DNA of 64,000 nucleotides from Azotobacter beijerinckii (lineage in GTDB: Bacteria > Pseudomonadota > Gammaproteobacteria > Pseudomonadales > Pseudomonadaceae), in NCBI RefSeq assembly GCF_900110885.1, contig NZ_FOFJ01000011.1, forward strand, positions 1 to 64,000. Direction: 5' to 3'. The notes below the pieces were generated by a model. That model saw only the letters and a list, made by a program, of their open reading frames with translations, did not search any database and was not told the origin of the DNA. Numbering within the stretch: the first letter of the stretch is position 1; each line of letters begins with the position of its first letter. The position numbers were made by a program, and so were the translations under genes. This document shows positions 38,389 through 47,269 of the stretch, piece by piece.

Positions 38389-39527
38389 GGGGCAATCTCC
38401 GGCGAACCGATGAGGAGGGGGTGGGCCACGGCCAGCGCGGCGAGCGCGGCCAGGCAGGCGATCAGGAAGGGCATGGCGACGCCGTAGTGCTGGCAGGCCA
38501 GGCCGGCGACCAGGCCGGCGGCGGTGCCAGCCCACTTGCCGCTGGCGTCGAACCAGCCGAACAGCCGTCCGGCGCCGCCGGCGCGGCGCCGTGCGGCGAG
38601 GCAGCGGTGCAGGCCGACGAAGGCGAGCAGCATGCCCAGCCCGGCGAGCAGGCGCAGGGCGACCAGCAGCTCGGCCGGCAGGCGCAGGAACTGCAGCAGG
38701 TTGCCGAGTGCCAGCAGGGCGAGCCCGGCCGGCAGCAGCGGGCCGGCGCGGCGCTGGACCCAGGGCAGGGCGAGCAGGTAGACCAGGTGCGGCAGGCTGT
38801 AGAGCAGGCCGATCAGCGCGTCGTTGGCGATTCCCAGGGCCTCGCCGTAGGGCACGAAGTAGGGGAAGGTCACCACCATCGCGAAACTGAACAGGAACTG
38901 CACGGCGAGCAGGCGCAGCAGGTCCGCCGGCAGTTCGGCGGACGCGGTCGCGTCGCGTGCGGCGGCGGGCGGCTTCGGGGCATCGGCCGGCAGCGGCAGC
39001 ACCAGCACGAAGGCCAGCACGGGCAGCCAGGCCAGGTAGCGGTACATCTCCAGCCCCAGGCCGGCGCTCGCCAGCAGGCCGACCAGCACCGGGCCGCTGA
39101 GCATCGCCAGGCGCGCCGAGTACTGGGTCAGGTTGAGGGCGCGCGACAGGCCTTCGCCGTCGAGCTGGGTCGCCAGGTAGGCGTTCGACGCCGCCATGGC
39201 GCCGCCGAAGGTGCCCTGGACGATCAGCGCGAGGGTGAAGACCGCCAGGTTCGGGCTGAACCCGGCGAGCAGGAAGCCGGCGGCGAGGCCGGCATGGGCG
39301 CGCAGCAGCGACAGCCGGCAGCCGTGGCGGTCGGCCAGGCGCCCCCAGAGCGGCGCCGCCAGCGCGGTGCACAGCGTCGGCAGCACGTAGAGCGCGCCGA
39401 TGCTCCAGGTCGGCGCCGGCGCGCCCAGGTCGGCGAGGATGCGCGGCAGGAACAGCGGCGCACCCAGGGCGGTGAAGGCCGACAGGTAATGGCCGAGCAG
39501 CACGCTGGCGGTCAGTCGCCGGGACAT
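38385..39527 (-). CDS. pvsC: MFS transporter, siderophore exporter PvsC-like
   Basis: A 380-residue polytopic protein with about 12 predicted hydrophobic segments. The MFS loop motif between TM2 and TM3 is GRLADRHGCRLSLLRA. The N-terminus MSRRLTASVLLGHYLSAFTAL begins the first helix. In pvsABCDE operons PvsC is the inner-membrane exporter of vibrioferrin. It overlaps pvsB by 16 bp and pvsD by 4 bp, showing strong translational coupling. Confidence 0.88.
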   Translation of the reverse strand: MSRRLTASVLLGHYLSAFTALGAPLFLPRILADLGAPAPTWSIGALYVLPTLCTALAAPLWGRLADRHGCRLSLLRAHAGLAAGFLLAGFSPNLAVFTLALIVQGTFGGAMAASNAYLATQLDGEGLSRALNLTQYSARLAMLSGPVLVGLLASAGLGLEMYRYLAWLPVLAFVLVLPLPADAPKPPAAARDATASAELPADLLRLLAVQFLFSFAMVVTFPYFVPYGEALGIANDALIGLLYSLPHLVYLLALPWVQRRAGPLLPAGLALLALGNLLQFLRLPAELLVALRLLAGLGMLLAFVGLHRCLAARRRAGGAGRLFGWFDASGKWAGTAAGLVAGLACQHYGVAMPFLIACLAALAALAVAHPLLIGSPEIAP

Positions 39528-41290
39528 GGGGCCGTATCCAGCAGGAAGTTCGCCGCGCTGTAGCCGTAGAACTTGTTGATGTCCGCCGCGCCGGAGTACT
39601 CCTTGCTGAACAGGCTGCCGGCGCTGAGCAGGTACTTCACCGGCAGTTTCGGGCTGTCGAGCAGGAAGCGCCGGGCTTCGTCGACCGCCACGCCCTCGTC
39701 CGCCAGCGCATCGAGAGCGGCGCGCTGGCGCTCGCGCAGGCAGGCGTAGAGCGCCTCGCGCCCGGCCAGCCCGGCCGCGGCGATGGCTTCCAGGGGCGCG
39801 ACGATGTTCAGCTGCAGGGTGATGGTGCAGAACATCTCGGCCAGCGGCTGCACCGCGTCGACGCGAATCCGCTCGTCGAGCAGCGCCGCGAGGCGTTGCG
39901 CCAGGTCCGGGCAGGCCGCGGCGAAGCGCGGCGGCCAGAGCCGCGCGGCGTCGTTGTCCTTCATCAACAGGCGCAGCGGGCGGCCGGCCTCGAAGAGCAG
40001 CACGGCGTTCTGCTGGTTGGCTTCCAGAGCGATGCCGTAGACCAGCCAGAGGCGCAGGTGCACGGCGAGCAGCAGGTCGAGGTAGGCCTGCCACCAGGCC
40101 AGCAGATCGCCGCCGTGGAAGCGCTCGACCAGCGCTGCGACCAGCAGCCGGCCGTCGGGCAGGCGGCTGGCCAGGGCGGCGACCGGCACCAGGCTCGCCT
40201 GCTCCAGGCCCGCCGGGTAGCGGCGCACGATGTAGGCCAGATGGCGCTCGCCGGCGGCATGGCCGCCGTGCTGCTCGTCGACGTGCACATAGCGCGCGCC
40301 GAGCTGGCCGTCGCGGGCGGCGAGGTCTTCGAGGACGGTCTGGAACCAGTGGCCGTCGTACAGGGTGCTCGGCTTGATCAGCCGCAGGTTGCGCGCGCCC
40401 AAGGTGCGTACCAGCAGCGGCAGCTTGATGTGGCAGCGCGGGTCCTCGACGCACATCACGGTGCGCACCGAGAGGGTCGGCTCCACTTCCAGCGCGCGGT
40501 GCGGCGCGCGCCGGCAGCCTTCCGGCAGGCCGTGGGCGTCCAGCTCGGGCCAGGTCAGCGGGTGCACCGGCAGCAGCGCATGGCTGGCCTCCAGCGCGGG
40601 GTCCAGGCCGATTTCGGCGAAGCTCGGCCAGAGCGCCGGCGGCGCGCTGGTCCGTTCGAGGAGCGCCCTGGGCACCGCCAGCCAGTGGAGGCGAAAGCGC
40701 GGCGCGAATTCCGGGGCATGGCCCTGCAGGGCTGCGGCGTCGAAGCCGCTCTTGGCCCGCGCGGTGGGGTAGAAGGGATGGTCCAGGTAGCTGGCCAGGC
40801 GGTCGATGCCGAGCAGGCGCCGGCCCCAGTCGGGCTCGGCGAGGATCTCGCCCAGGTCGTTGGCGTGCGCGGCGTAGGCCTCGCGGCACAGGCGGCGGTG
40901 CTCGACCGCGCAGTCGGCTTCCGCGGCGTAGTCGGCGAACAGCGCCAGGCTCTCGGCATCCAGGCCGGTGGCCAGGTGTTCGAGCCAGCGGCGGTAGCCC
41001 TGCTCCAGACGCACTTCGGCGCCTCGGCGGTGCAGCCAGCGGTCGCCGACCGCGCTCCAGTCCTGCAGCGGCGCGCCGTGGCGCACCGGCAGCCAGAGTT
41101 CGCCCTCCGTCAGGTGGTCGATGCACAGCCAGTCCGGCTCCGCCGGCTGCGGCCAGTGGGCGGCCAGTTCCGTCGGCAGGGCGGCCGGCCGGGCTCGGCC
41201 GACCAGCGCGCGGATGTCCTCGCGCAGGCAGCAGTCGAGGATGCGCTGGCCGATGGCCGCGTGGTCGTGGTCGGCAGCGTGCGGATTCAT
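39512..41290 (-). CDS. pvsB: NIS siderophore synthetase PvsB-like (IucA/IucC family)
   Basis: A 592-residue NIS synthetase, paralogous to the pvsD product. Landmarks: LPVHPLTWPELDAHGLPEG, TLSVRTVMCVEDPRCHIKLPL, YGIALEANQQNAVLLFEAGR and LLMKDNDAARLWPP. The C-terminus ends with an SAGSLFSKEYSG and KFYGYSAANF segment usual for the family. It should catalyse one of the citrate-based condensations of the siderophore. It overlaps pvsA by 4 bp and pvsC by 16 bp. Confidence 0.88.
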   Translation of the reverse strand: MNPHAADHDHAAIGQRILDCCLREDIRALVGRARPAALPTELAAHWPQPAEPDWLCIDHLTEGELWLPVRHGAPLQDWSAVGDRWLHRRGAEVRLEQGYRRWLEHLATGLDAESLALFADYAAEADCAVEHRRLCREAYAAHANDLGEILAEPDWGRRLLGIDRLASYLDHPFYPTARAKSGFDAAALQGHAPEFAPRFRLHWLAVPRALLERTSAPPALWPSFAEIGLDPALEASHALLPVHPLTWPELDAHGLPEGCRRAPHRALEVEPTLSVRTVMCVEDPRCHIKLPLLVRTLGARNLRLIKPSTLYDGHWFQTVLEDLAARDGQLGARYVHVDEQHGGHAAGERHLAYIVRRYPAGLEQASLVPVAALASRLPDGRLLVAALVERFHGGDLLAWWQAYLDLLLAVHLRLWLVYGIALEANQQNAVLLFEAGRPLRLLMKDNDAARLWPPRFAAACPDLAQRLAALLDERIRVDAVQPLAEMFCTITLQLNIVAPLEAIAAAGLAGREALYACLRERQRAALDALADEGVAVDEARRFLLDSPKLPVKYLLSAGSLFSKEYSGAADINKFYGYSAANFLLDTAPCPGD

Positions 41291-42486
41291 GCCAGCTCCC
41301 AGCGCAGGTTGCTGCGCGCGGCATCGAAGCGCACCTGCAGCGCGGCGGCGTCGGGGGCGATCAGGCGCAGCACGCCCAGATAGTCCTTGTTCGAGTGGCT
41401 CAGGCGGATCTCCTCGCCGACCTCGCGTAGCGCGCAGTAGTCGGTCCAGTGGCCGTCGTCCTCGTCGCGAAAGCTCGGGCTGGCCGCCAGCAGACGGCCG
41501 GCGTGCGGGGCGACCAGGTAGTGCACCAGGGCCTCGGCGCTGCTGCTCTCGGTGTCGTCCAGCGGCTCGCCGAGGTGCAGGGCGAGGATGCGCTCGAACC
41601 AGCCCTGCGGCAGCAGGCGGTCGAGGAGGAACTCGCGGCCGTCGCCGATGCTGCGGTAGTTGATCTCCACCAGCACCGGACCGTCGGCGGTGAGGATGAA
41701 TTCGCTGTGGCAGACCCCGAAGTTGACGCCGAAGGCCGCCACCTGGGCCAGCGCCGCGTTGCGCGCGGCCCGGCTCAGCGGGCCGTTCCAGCGCGCTTCG
41801 AGTTCGACGAAGTGCGGCGGCGGCGAGAGGGTCACGTCGAAGCCGCCGATGGGCTGCAGGCTCTGGCCGTCGCCGAGGGTTTCCAGGGTGAACAGCGGGC
41901 CCTGCAGGTAGGCCTCGAGGAGCAGCGCGCGGTTCGGCTGACGCTGCCAGAAGGCCGCGCAGTAGTCGGTCAGCTCGGCGGCGTCGCGGCACAGCTGCAC
42001 GTCCAGGCTGGCGACGCCTTCGCGCGGCTTGGCGACCACCGGGAAGGGCACGTCCGCCGGCAGCGCCGCGCCGGGGGTCAGCACCCGGAACCAGGGGCCG
42101 GGCAGGCCGAGGCGCTGCAGGCGCTCGCGCATCTCCGCCTTGTTCTTCGCCGCGTGGCAGATCCGCCAGTCCTTGCCGGGGCAGTCGAAGGCCTCCGCCA
42201 CCAGGGCGCAACTGGTCTGCAGGTGGTCGCTGTTGGAGAACACCGCCCGCGGGCGCTGGCCGTGGGCGTGCAGCAGTTCGATCACCGCCAGCGGGTTGAA
42301 CACGTCGCACTCGAGGATTTCCAGGCCGTCGACCGCGATGCCGGCGTCGGCGAGGTGGCGCCAGTGGCCCTGGGCGTGGTCGGTGATCAGCAGCAGGGGA
42401 TGCCCGCGCCGCTGTGCGGCAGGCAGGAAGCCTTCGCAGACGGCATGGGTGGCGACGTGACTGAGAATGACGATGGGCCTTTGCAC
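41287..42486 (-). CDS. pvsA: ATP-grasp ligase PvsA-like (GTG start)
   Basis: A 399-residue ATP-grasp enzyme. Features: FPVVAKPREGVASLDVQLC (nucleotide-binding lysine region), LLLEAYLQGPLFTLETLGDG, and VLVEINYRSIGDGREF with the metal-binding Glu/Asn. PvsA-type ligases couple an amino acid in vibrioferrin synthesis. No ATG precedes the conserved RPIVILSH. The start is taken as GTG at 42486 because GGAG lies 7 nt upstream. The 80-bp gap to the TonB receptor gene holds no obvious terminator. The stop overlaps the pvsB start by 4 bp. Confidence 0.87.
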   Translation of the reverse strand: MQRPIVILSHVATHAVCEGFLPAAQRRGHPLLLITDHAQGHWRHLADAGIAVDGLEILECDVFNPLAVIELLHAHGQRPRAVFSNSDHLQTSCALVAEAFDCPGKDWRICHAAKNKAEMRERLQRLGLPGPWFRVLTPGAALPADVPFPVVAKPREGVASLDVQLCRDAAELTDYCAAFWQRQPNRALLLEAYLQGPLFTLETLGDGQSLQPIGGFDVTLSPPPHFVELEARWNGPLSRAARNAALAQVAAFGVNFGVCHSEFILTADGPVLVEINYRSIGDGREFLLDRLLPQGWFERILALHLGEPLDDTESSSAEALVHYLVAPHAGRLLAASPSFRDEDDGHWTDYCALREVGEEIRLSHSNKDYLGVLRLIAPDAAALQVRFDAARSNLRWELA

Positions 42487-42566
42487 GGGCGTTCTCCGGG
42501 CAGGAGCCGTCCGGCCGTGAGGCTGGACGGCGATGCCTGCAATGCAGTGGGTGGAAGGGGGTAGGC

Positions 42567-44693
42567 TTAGAAGCGGTAGTTGGCGGCGACCGTGACGGTG
42601 CGGCCGGGCGCCGGCTGTCGACCCCAGGGGCTGGTGTCGATGCCGCGGAAGTAGTACTCGTGGTCGAACAGGTTGTTGACGCCGATCGAGGTGCTCAGCT
42701 CGTCCTCGCCGCCGTTGAGCTTGAACTTGCGCTCCAGGGAGGTGTTCCAGACCCAGTAGGAAGGCAGCCGGCCGACCTTGCCGGCGGCATCCTCGTCGTG
42801 GGTGTTGGCTTCGTCCGAGTAGGCCGCGCTGACGAACAGGCCGTCCAGGGTGTAGGTCCAGCCCTGGGCGAAGCGCCAGCGGCCGTCGACGGTGAGCTGG
42901 CTTTGCGAGGCCATCTTCAGGTCGTTGCCCTTGTTCACGCCGGAGCGGTACTCGGCGTCGAGGTAGGCGTAGCCGGCGTGCAGGTCGAGCGTGGGGACGA
43001 CCGCCGGGGTCCAGAATATCTCGGTCTCGAAGCCCTGGTGGCGGGTCTTGCCGACGTTCTCGTACTTGGTGGTTCTGGAGTTGTATTCGATCTGGTCGTC
43101 GAAGTCGATGCGGTACAGGTTGAAGTCGAAGCGCAGGTTGGATTGCGGGGTGTAGCGGAAGCCGGCCTCGTAGTTCCAGGCGACTTCGGCGCCGACTTCG
43201 CCATCGTAGACGATGGAGGTGATCTGCGGCACGCGCAGCGAGCGCTGGGCGTCGCCGAAGAGGAACCACTGGTCGGTGAGCTGGTAGCCCGCGCTGATGC
43301 CGGGCAGCCATTCGTCGTTGAGGTTTTCGGTCTTCTGGCCGGTGACCGCGTTCGAATAGTCCATGTGCACGCGCTCGTGGCGGATGCCGGGGGTGACGGT
43401 CAGGCGGCCGTCGAGCATGCTGATGGCGTCGCTGATGTAGGTGGCCTTGCCCTCGGTGTCGAAGTCCCAGTCGCGGACGGTGCTCTCCAGGTTGGTCTTC
43501 AGGTTTTTCTTGAGCACCTTGAACTGGGTGTCCTCGCGGACGTAGCGGCCGCCGATCAGCCAGGTCTGGTTCACCTTGTCGCCGTAGAGGGTGAAGCTGA
43601 CGCGCGGTTCGATCCCCCACACCTGGTAGGAGCGCGGCGCGTCCTGCAGGTAGGCCGGGTCGGCATCCGGGGTGAACTGCGACTTGGAATCCAGGCCGAC
43701 GTAGAAGTTGCGGTGGCTGTGGTGGCCGAAGCTGGTGAGGCTGAACTCCACGTCGTCGGCGAAGCCGAGGCTGCCCAGGTACTGCTTGTAGGTGCCCCAC
43801 AGGCGGTTGGTGTCGCCCTCGAACTTGTCGAGCTGGCGGGTGGAGTCGCGGCGGTCGTGTTTGTAGTCGGCCTTGCTGAGGGCGCCGGAGAGGTCCATGT
43901 CGGCCTCGTAGCGCTGGACGCCGAAGCTCAGGCTGCGGTTGTCGTCGATGTCCCACTGGCCGCGCAGGCGGATGTTCTCGACGTCGGTGTCGGAGTGCTC
44001 GCGGTCGTAGTGGCCGTTCTTGGTGTTGTACTCGAAGAACAGGCCCAGGCTGTCGGTCACCTGGCCGCCGGTGCTCAGGTAGCTGTCGTAGAGCTGGCGT
44101 CCGGCGGGAGAGAAGGTGATGCGCTCGCCGAGGTTGTTCTCCCATTTCTTCGGAATCGGCTTGCTGATGAAGTTGATCACCCCGCCGACGTTGTTCGGGC
44201 CGTACTGGACGGCGGCGCCGCCGCGCACGATGTCGATCCGCTCGACGGTCGCGAGGGTCTGCGGGAACAACGAGAGGCTGGTCTGGCCATAGGGCGACAG
44301 GGACAACGGAATGCCGTCGGAAAGCACCTGGACGCGGCCGCTGCGGCTCTCGTAGAGGCCGCGCACGGAGATCTGCGGCAGCACGCCGGTGCCGGTCTCG
44401 TCGAAGACCTTGACGCCGGGGACGCGCTGCAGGGCGTCGTCCAGGCCGCGCACGCTGGCCTTCTCCAGGTCTTCCCGCTTGACCACGCTGCGGCTGCCCG
44501 CGTAGGTGCGGACTTCCTCGTCGGTGGCCTGGCCCAGCACGTCGCCCTTGATCATCGTGGCGGAGAGCGAGACCTTCTCCTTCTTGGCGGTCTCGTCTTC
44601 CGTGCGCTCCTCGGCACGCGTGGGCTGGGCCAGTGCCACGGCCACGGCAAGCAGGCTGAGAGGCCAACTGAACTGGCGAGTGATGCTCTTCAT
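42567..44693 (-). CDS. TonB-dependent ferric-siderophore receptor (PsuA/FecA-like)
   Basis: A 708-residue outer-membrane receptor: a signal peptide of about 28 residues (ending PTRAEE), a plug domain (LQRVPGVKVFDETGTG, QISVRGLYESRSGRVQVLSDGIP, VERIDIVRGGAAVQYGPNNVGGVINF), and a 22-strand barrel ending in the aromatic ANYRF. The plug resembles ferric-citrate-type and vibrioferrin receptors. It lies between the SbnG-like gene (6 bp) and pvsA (80 bp) in one iron-regulated operon, so ferric vibrioferrin is the likely ligand. It lacks the N-terminal signalling domain used with FecIR-type sigma regulation. Confidence 0.93.
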   Translation of the reverse strand: MKSITRQFSWPLSLLAVAVALAQPTRAEERTEDETAKKEKVSLSATMIKGDVLGQATDEEVRTYAGSRSVVKREDLEKASVRGLDDALQRVPGVKVFDETGTGVLPQISVRGLYESRSGRVQVLSDGIPLSLSPYGQTSLSLFPQTLATVERIDIVRGGAAVQYGPNNVGGVINFISKPIPKKWENNLGERITFSPAGRQLYDSYLSTGGQVTDSLGLFFEYNTKNGHYDREHSDTDVENIRLRGQWDIDDNRSLSFGVQRYEADMDLSGALSKADYKHDRRDSTRQLDKFEGDTNRLWGTYKQYLGSLGFADDVEFSLTSFGHHSHRNFYVGLDSKSQFTPDADPAYLQDAPRSYQVWGIEPRVSFTLYGDKVNQTWLIGGRYVREDTQFKVLKKNLKTNLESTVRDWDFDTEGKATYISDAISMLDGRLTVTPGIRHERVHMDYSNAVTGQKTENLNDEWLPGISAGYQLTDQWFLFGDAQRSLRVPQITSIVYDGEVGAEVAWNYEAGFRYTPQSNLRFDFNLYRIDFDDQIEYNSRTTKYENVGKTRHQGFETEIFWTPAVVPTLDLHAGYAYLDAEYRSGVNKGNDLKMASQSQLTVDGRWRFAQGWTYTLDGLFVSAAYSDEANTHDEDAAGKVGRLPSYWVWNTSLERKFKLNGGEDELSTSIGVNNLFDHEYYFRGIDTSPWGRQPAPGRTVTVAANYRF

Positions 44694-44699
44694 GGATGG

Positions 44700-45476
44700 T
44701 CAGACTTCTGTGAGTGATTGAAAACTGTTCAGGCGGCTCTTCAGGGCGTTGAGCAGCAGGCCGCGGTCTTCCCCGGCGAGGAAGCTCTTGATGCCCTGGT
44801 CGCGCCAGTGGCGGATCTGCTCGGGGGTGCGCGGGTTGGCGCAGAAAGGCACGCCGGCCGCCGCGCAGGCGGCGGCCATCGACTGCAGCGCCTGCCAGAC
44901 CTGCGGATGGGTCGGCTCGGGGCCGAGCTGCAGGTCGAGGGCCAGGTCGAGGGCGCCTTCCAGGACCATGGCGACGCCCGGCAGGGCGAGGATCTCCGGC
45001 AGGGCGGCGAGGCCGGCGGCGCTTTCGATCATCGGCACGATGCGCGGCTCGCCGTTGGCCAGCGCGATGTAGTCCGGCAAGGCCAGGGCGCCGAAGCCGG
45101 TGACCCGCCCGCCGCTGATGCCGCGCCGGCCGCGGGGCGGGAAGCAGGCGGCGGCGATGGCCCGCTCGACCTCGGCAGCGCTTTCCACCCGCGGCAGCAC
45201 GATGGCCTCGACGCCGGCGTCCAGGGCCCGGCCGATCAGTTTCTCGTCCGCTTCGGGCACCCGCAGCCAAGGCGCGAGACCGGCGCTTTCGCAGGCGCGC
45301 AGGCAGTGCATCAGCTCGTCGCCGGAGCGCAGCAGGTGCTCCATGTCGAGGATCGCGAAGTGATAGCCGGCGGCGGCGATCATTTCGCAGAGCAGGGGGG
45401 AGGGCACCGAATTGAGCAAGCCAAAGACTTCGTCGCCCTGCCGGAGCCGGGCGAACACAACGGATTGTCGGAGCAT
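44700..45476 (-). CDS. SbnG-like citrate synthase (HpcH/HpaI aldolase family)
   Basis: A 258-residue TIM-barrel protein of the HpcH/HpaI aldolase family with FAILDMEHLLR, VLPRVESAAEVERA, VPMIESAAGLAAL and VLEGALDLALDL. The C-terminal VPFCANPRTPEQIRHW and GEDRG resemble SbnG of Staphylococcus, a siderophore-dedicated citrate synthase that condenses oxaloacetate and acetyl-CoA. As first gene of an operon for a citrate-containing siderophore, that role fits much better than aromatic catabolism. A promoter with an overlapping Fur box is directly upstream. The leader is short and A-rich, without a strong Shine-Dalgarno. The function is inferred from family resemblance and context. Confidence 0.78.
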   Translation of the reverse strand: MLRQSVVFARLRQGDEVFGLLNSVPSPLLCEMIAAAGYHFAILDMEHLLRSGDELMHCLRACESAGLAPWLRVPEADEKLIGRALDAGVEAIVLPRVESAAEVERAIAAACFPPRGRRGISGGRVTGFGALALPDYIALANGEPRIVPMIESAAGLAALPEILALPGVAMVLEGALDLALDLQLGPEPTHPQVWQALQSMAAACAAAGVPFCANPRTPEQIRHWRDQGIKSFLAGEDRGLLLNALKSRLNSFQSLTEV

Positions 45477-45508
45477 GATTGGGTGTATGTATGTTTGGTT
45501 GTTCTTTA

Positions 45509-45537
45509 ATGAGAATTGTTATTGTTTTGAGTGTCAA
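45509..45537 (-). promoter_or_regulatory. Promoter with overlapping Fur box for the siderophore operon
   Basis: On the minus strand a perfect -35 TTGACA (complement of 45532-45537), a 17-bp spacer and a -10-like TCTCAT (complement of 45509-45514) lie just upstream of the SbnG-like gene. Overlapping the -10 and spacer, 45510-45524 reads TGAGAATTGTTATTG, 11 of 14 informative matches to the 7-1-7 Fur consensus TGATAATNATTATCA. Fur bound with Fe(II) would block this promoter. Confidence 0.75.
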
Positions 45538-45666
45538 ACGTCAAGCGTTACTTTTCGTATTGGTCGAGGGCGCGCGAGCCGGCGTCCGGGCACATGGCCG
45601 CCCGGCTATCGCCCGAAGCGCAAATGCGGGCAAGATAGGCGGCGACAAAAGACAGAGAGTCCGATC

Positions 45667-47139
45667 GTGAATACCGACGCCGAAGCCTTCATCGTCGCGG
45701 CCACCGCCGAGGAGGCGGTGGACCGTCTCGCCGCCCTGCACCAGCGCGCCACCTCCGCCCTGCGCCAGGCGCTCATGCGCTATCTGACCGAGCGGGTCGA
45801 GCCGGATGCCGAGCAGCGCAGGTTGTTCCGCTATCCCGAGCTGCGCCTGACCCACCAGCCCCAGGGGCGGGCGCCGTCCATCGTCCGCGCCTACGCCCGG
45901 GTCCAGGCGGCGGGCGCCTACAGTGCCACCGTGACCCAGCCGCAGGCCTTCCGCCGCTACCTGCTCGACCAGCTGCGGCCGCTGATGAACGACTTCAACG
46001 TGCGGGTCGAGGTCGGCGTCGGGGAGCAGGACATCCCCTATCCCTATGTGGTGGAGCAGGGCGACGAGCTGGCCGGTTCGGGGATCACCGCCGCCGAGCT
46101 GGCACAGGTCTTCCCCAGCACCGACCTGGCCGCGGTCTCCGACGACGTCGCCGACGGGCTGCTCGCCTGGGCCGGCGCCGAGTCCTTCCCGCTGGCGCTG
46201 TTCGACGCAGCAAGGGTGGACTTCTCCCTGCGCCGCCTGGTGCACTACACCGGCAGTGACTGGCGCCACGTGCAGCCGTGGATCCTCTTGACCAATTACC
46301 ACCGCTACGTCGACCAGTTCGTCCGCCACGGCCTCGAGCGCTTGCGCGAGGACGGCCGCTTCGTGCGCCTGGTGCTGCCGGGCAACGTGGTGATCGAGCG
46401 CGGCATGGCGGAAGACGAAGCCCGGGCGCTGGTCGAGGGGGTGGTCTGGCACCGCTACCAGATGCCGGCTTACCACCTGATCGCCGAGGACGGCCACGGC
46501 GTCACCCTGGTGAACATCGGCGTCGGCCCGTCCAACGCGAAGAACATCACCGACCACCTGGCGGTGCTGCGCCCGCACTGCTGGCTGATGATCGGCCACT
46601 GCGGCGGCCTGCGGCAGTCGCAGACCATCGGCGACTACGTGCTGGCGCACGCCTACATGCGCCGCGACGGCATCCTCGACCGCGTGCTGCCGCCGCATAT
46701 CCCGCTGCCGGCGCTGGCCGAGGTGCAGCAGGCGTTGCAGGAGGCCGCCGCGCAGGTCACCGGCGAGCAGGGCGAGGCGCTCAAGCGCCGCCTGCGCACC
46801 GGTACCGTGCTGACCTACGACGACCGCAACTGGGAGCTGCGCTGGGCCCAGGAGCGGCCGCTGATCAACCTCTCGCGGGCGGTGGCGGTGGACATGGAGA
46901 GCGGCACCATCGCCGCCCAGGGCTATCGCCTGCGGGTGCCCTACGGGACCCTGCTGTGCGTTTCGGACAAGCCGCTGCACAGCGAGATCAAGCTGCCCGG
47001 CGCGGCGAATGCCTTCTACGAGCGGGCGGTGAGCCAGCATCTGCGCATCGGCATCGCCGCCCTCGACCTGTTGCGCGGCCAGCTCGACACCCTGCACTCG
47101 CGCAAGCTGCGCAGCTTCGACGAGCCGCCGTTCCGCTGA
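45667..47139 (+). CDS. amn: AMP nucleosidase (GTG start)
   Basis: A 490-residue enzyme hydrolysing AMP to adenine and ribose 5-phosphate. An N-terminal AMP-nucleosidase regulatory domain is followed by a purine-nucleoside-phosphorylase-like catalytic domain (TLVNIGVGPSNAKNITDHLAVLRPHCWLMIGHCGGLR is its core, here spanning about residues 278-318). VDMESGTIAAQGYRLRVPYGTLLCVSDKPLHSEIK near the C-terminus carries the catalytic acid. The start is GTG at 45667, preceded by AGAGAG, because the family N-terminus aligns there and no ATG is available until much later. It is divergent from the siderophore operon. The 190-bp gap holds the Fur box region. Confidence 0.93.
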   Translation: MNTDAEAFIVAATAEEAVDRLAALHQRATSALRQALMRYLTERVEPDAEQRRLFRYPELRLTHQPQGRAPSIVRAYARVQAAGAYSATVTQPQAFRRYLLDQLRPLMNDFNVRVEVGVGEQDIPYPYVVEQGDELAGSGITAAELAQVFPSTDLAAVSDDVADGLLAWAGAESFPLALFDAARVDFSLRRLVHYTGSDWRHVQPWILLTNYHRYVDQFVRHGLERLREDGRFVRLVLPGNVVIERGMAEDEARALVEGVVWHRYQMPAYHLIAEDGHGVTLVNIGVGPSNAKNITDHLAVLRPHCWLMIGHCGGLRQSQTIGDYVLAHAYMRRDGILDRVLPPHIPLPALAEVQQALQEAAAQVTGEQGEALKRRLRTGTVLTYDDRNWELRWAQERPLINLSRAVAVDMESGTIAAQGYRLRVPYGTLLCVSDKPLHSEIKLPGAANAFYERAVSQHLRIGIAALDLLRGQLDTLHSRKLRSFDEPPFR

Positions 47140-47157
47140 GTGCCGCGGCCTGCAGCC

Positions 47158-47245
47158 GTAGGGTGGAAAACGACCGCAGGTCTTTTCCACCTGTCGGCCA
47201 TGGAGGCGCTTGTGGTGGAAAACGCTGCGCGGTTTTCCACCCTAC
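47158..47245. repeat. REP-like hairpin repeat (GTAGGGTGGAAAA type), copy 1
   Basis: An 88-bp element starting GTAGGGTGGAAAACG and ending CGGTTTTCCACCCTAC, so its two ends are inverted copies. It contains two internal GGAAAA/TTTTCC hairpins. It lies between the convergent amn and ureG genes. A related copy lies at 54700-54775 between ureB and ureC. Confidence 0.75.
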
Positions 47246-47269
47246 CCGAGCGTGACGGGCACGCCGGGT

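Noticed and set aside
35447-38395. 982-codon continuous minus-strand frame across pvsE and pvsD
   Set aside because: Only its C-terminal 394 codons are a real gene (pvsE). The rest is an Arg/Pro-rich shadow of pvsD, so this is not a fusion protein.
44700-45476. Reading the HpcH/HpaI-family gene as an aromatic-catabolism aldolase
   Set aside because: It is the first gene of a Fur-controlled siderophore operon and resembles SbnG. No homoprotocatechuate genes are near.
41287-45537. 1416-codon minus-strand frame ending in the ATP-grasp gene
   Set aside because: The first 1000 codons are shadow of the TonB receptor and SbnG-like gene. The real ATP-grasp start is the GTG at 42486.
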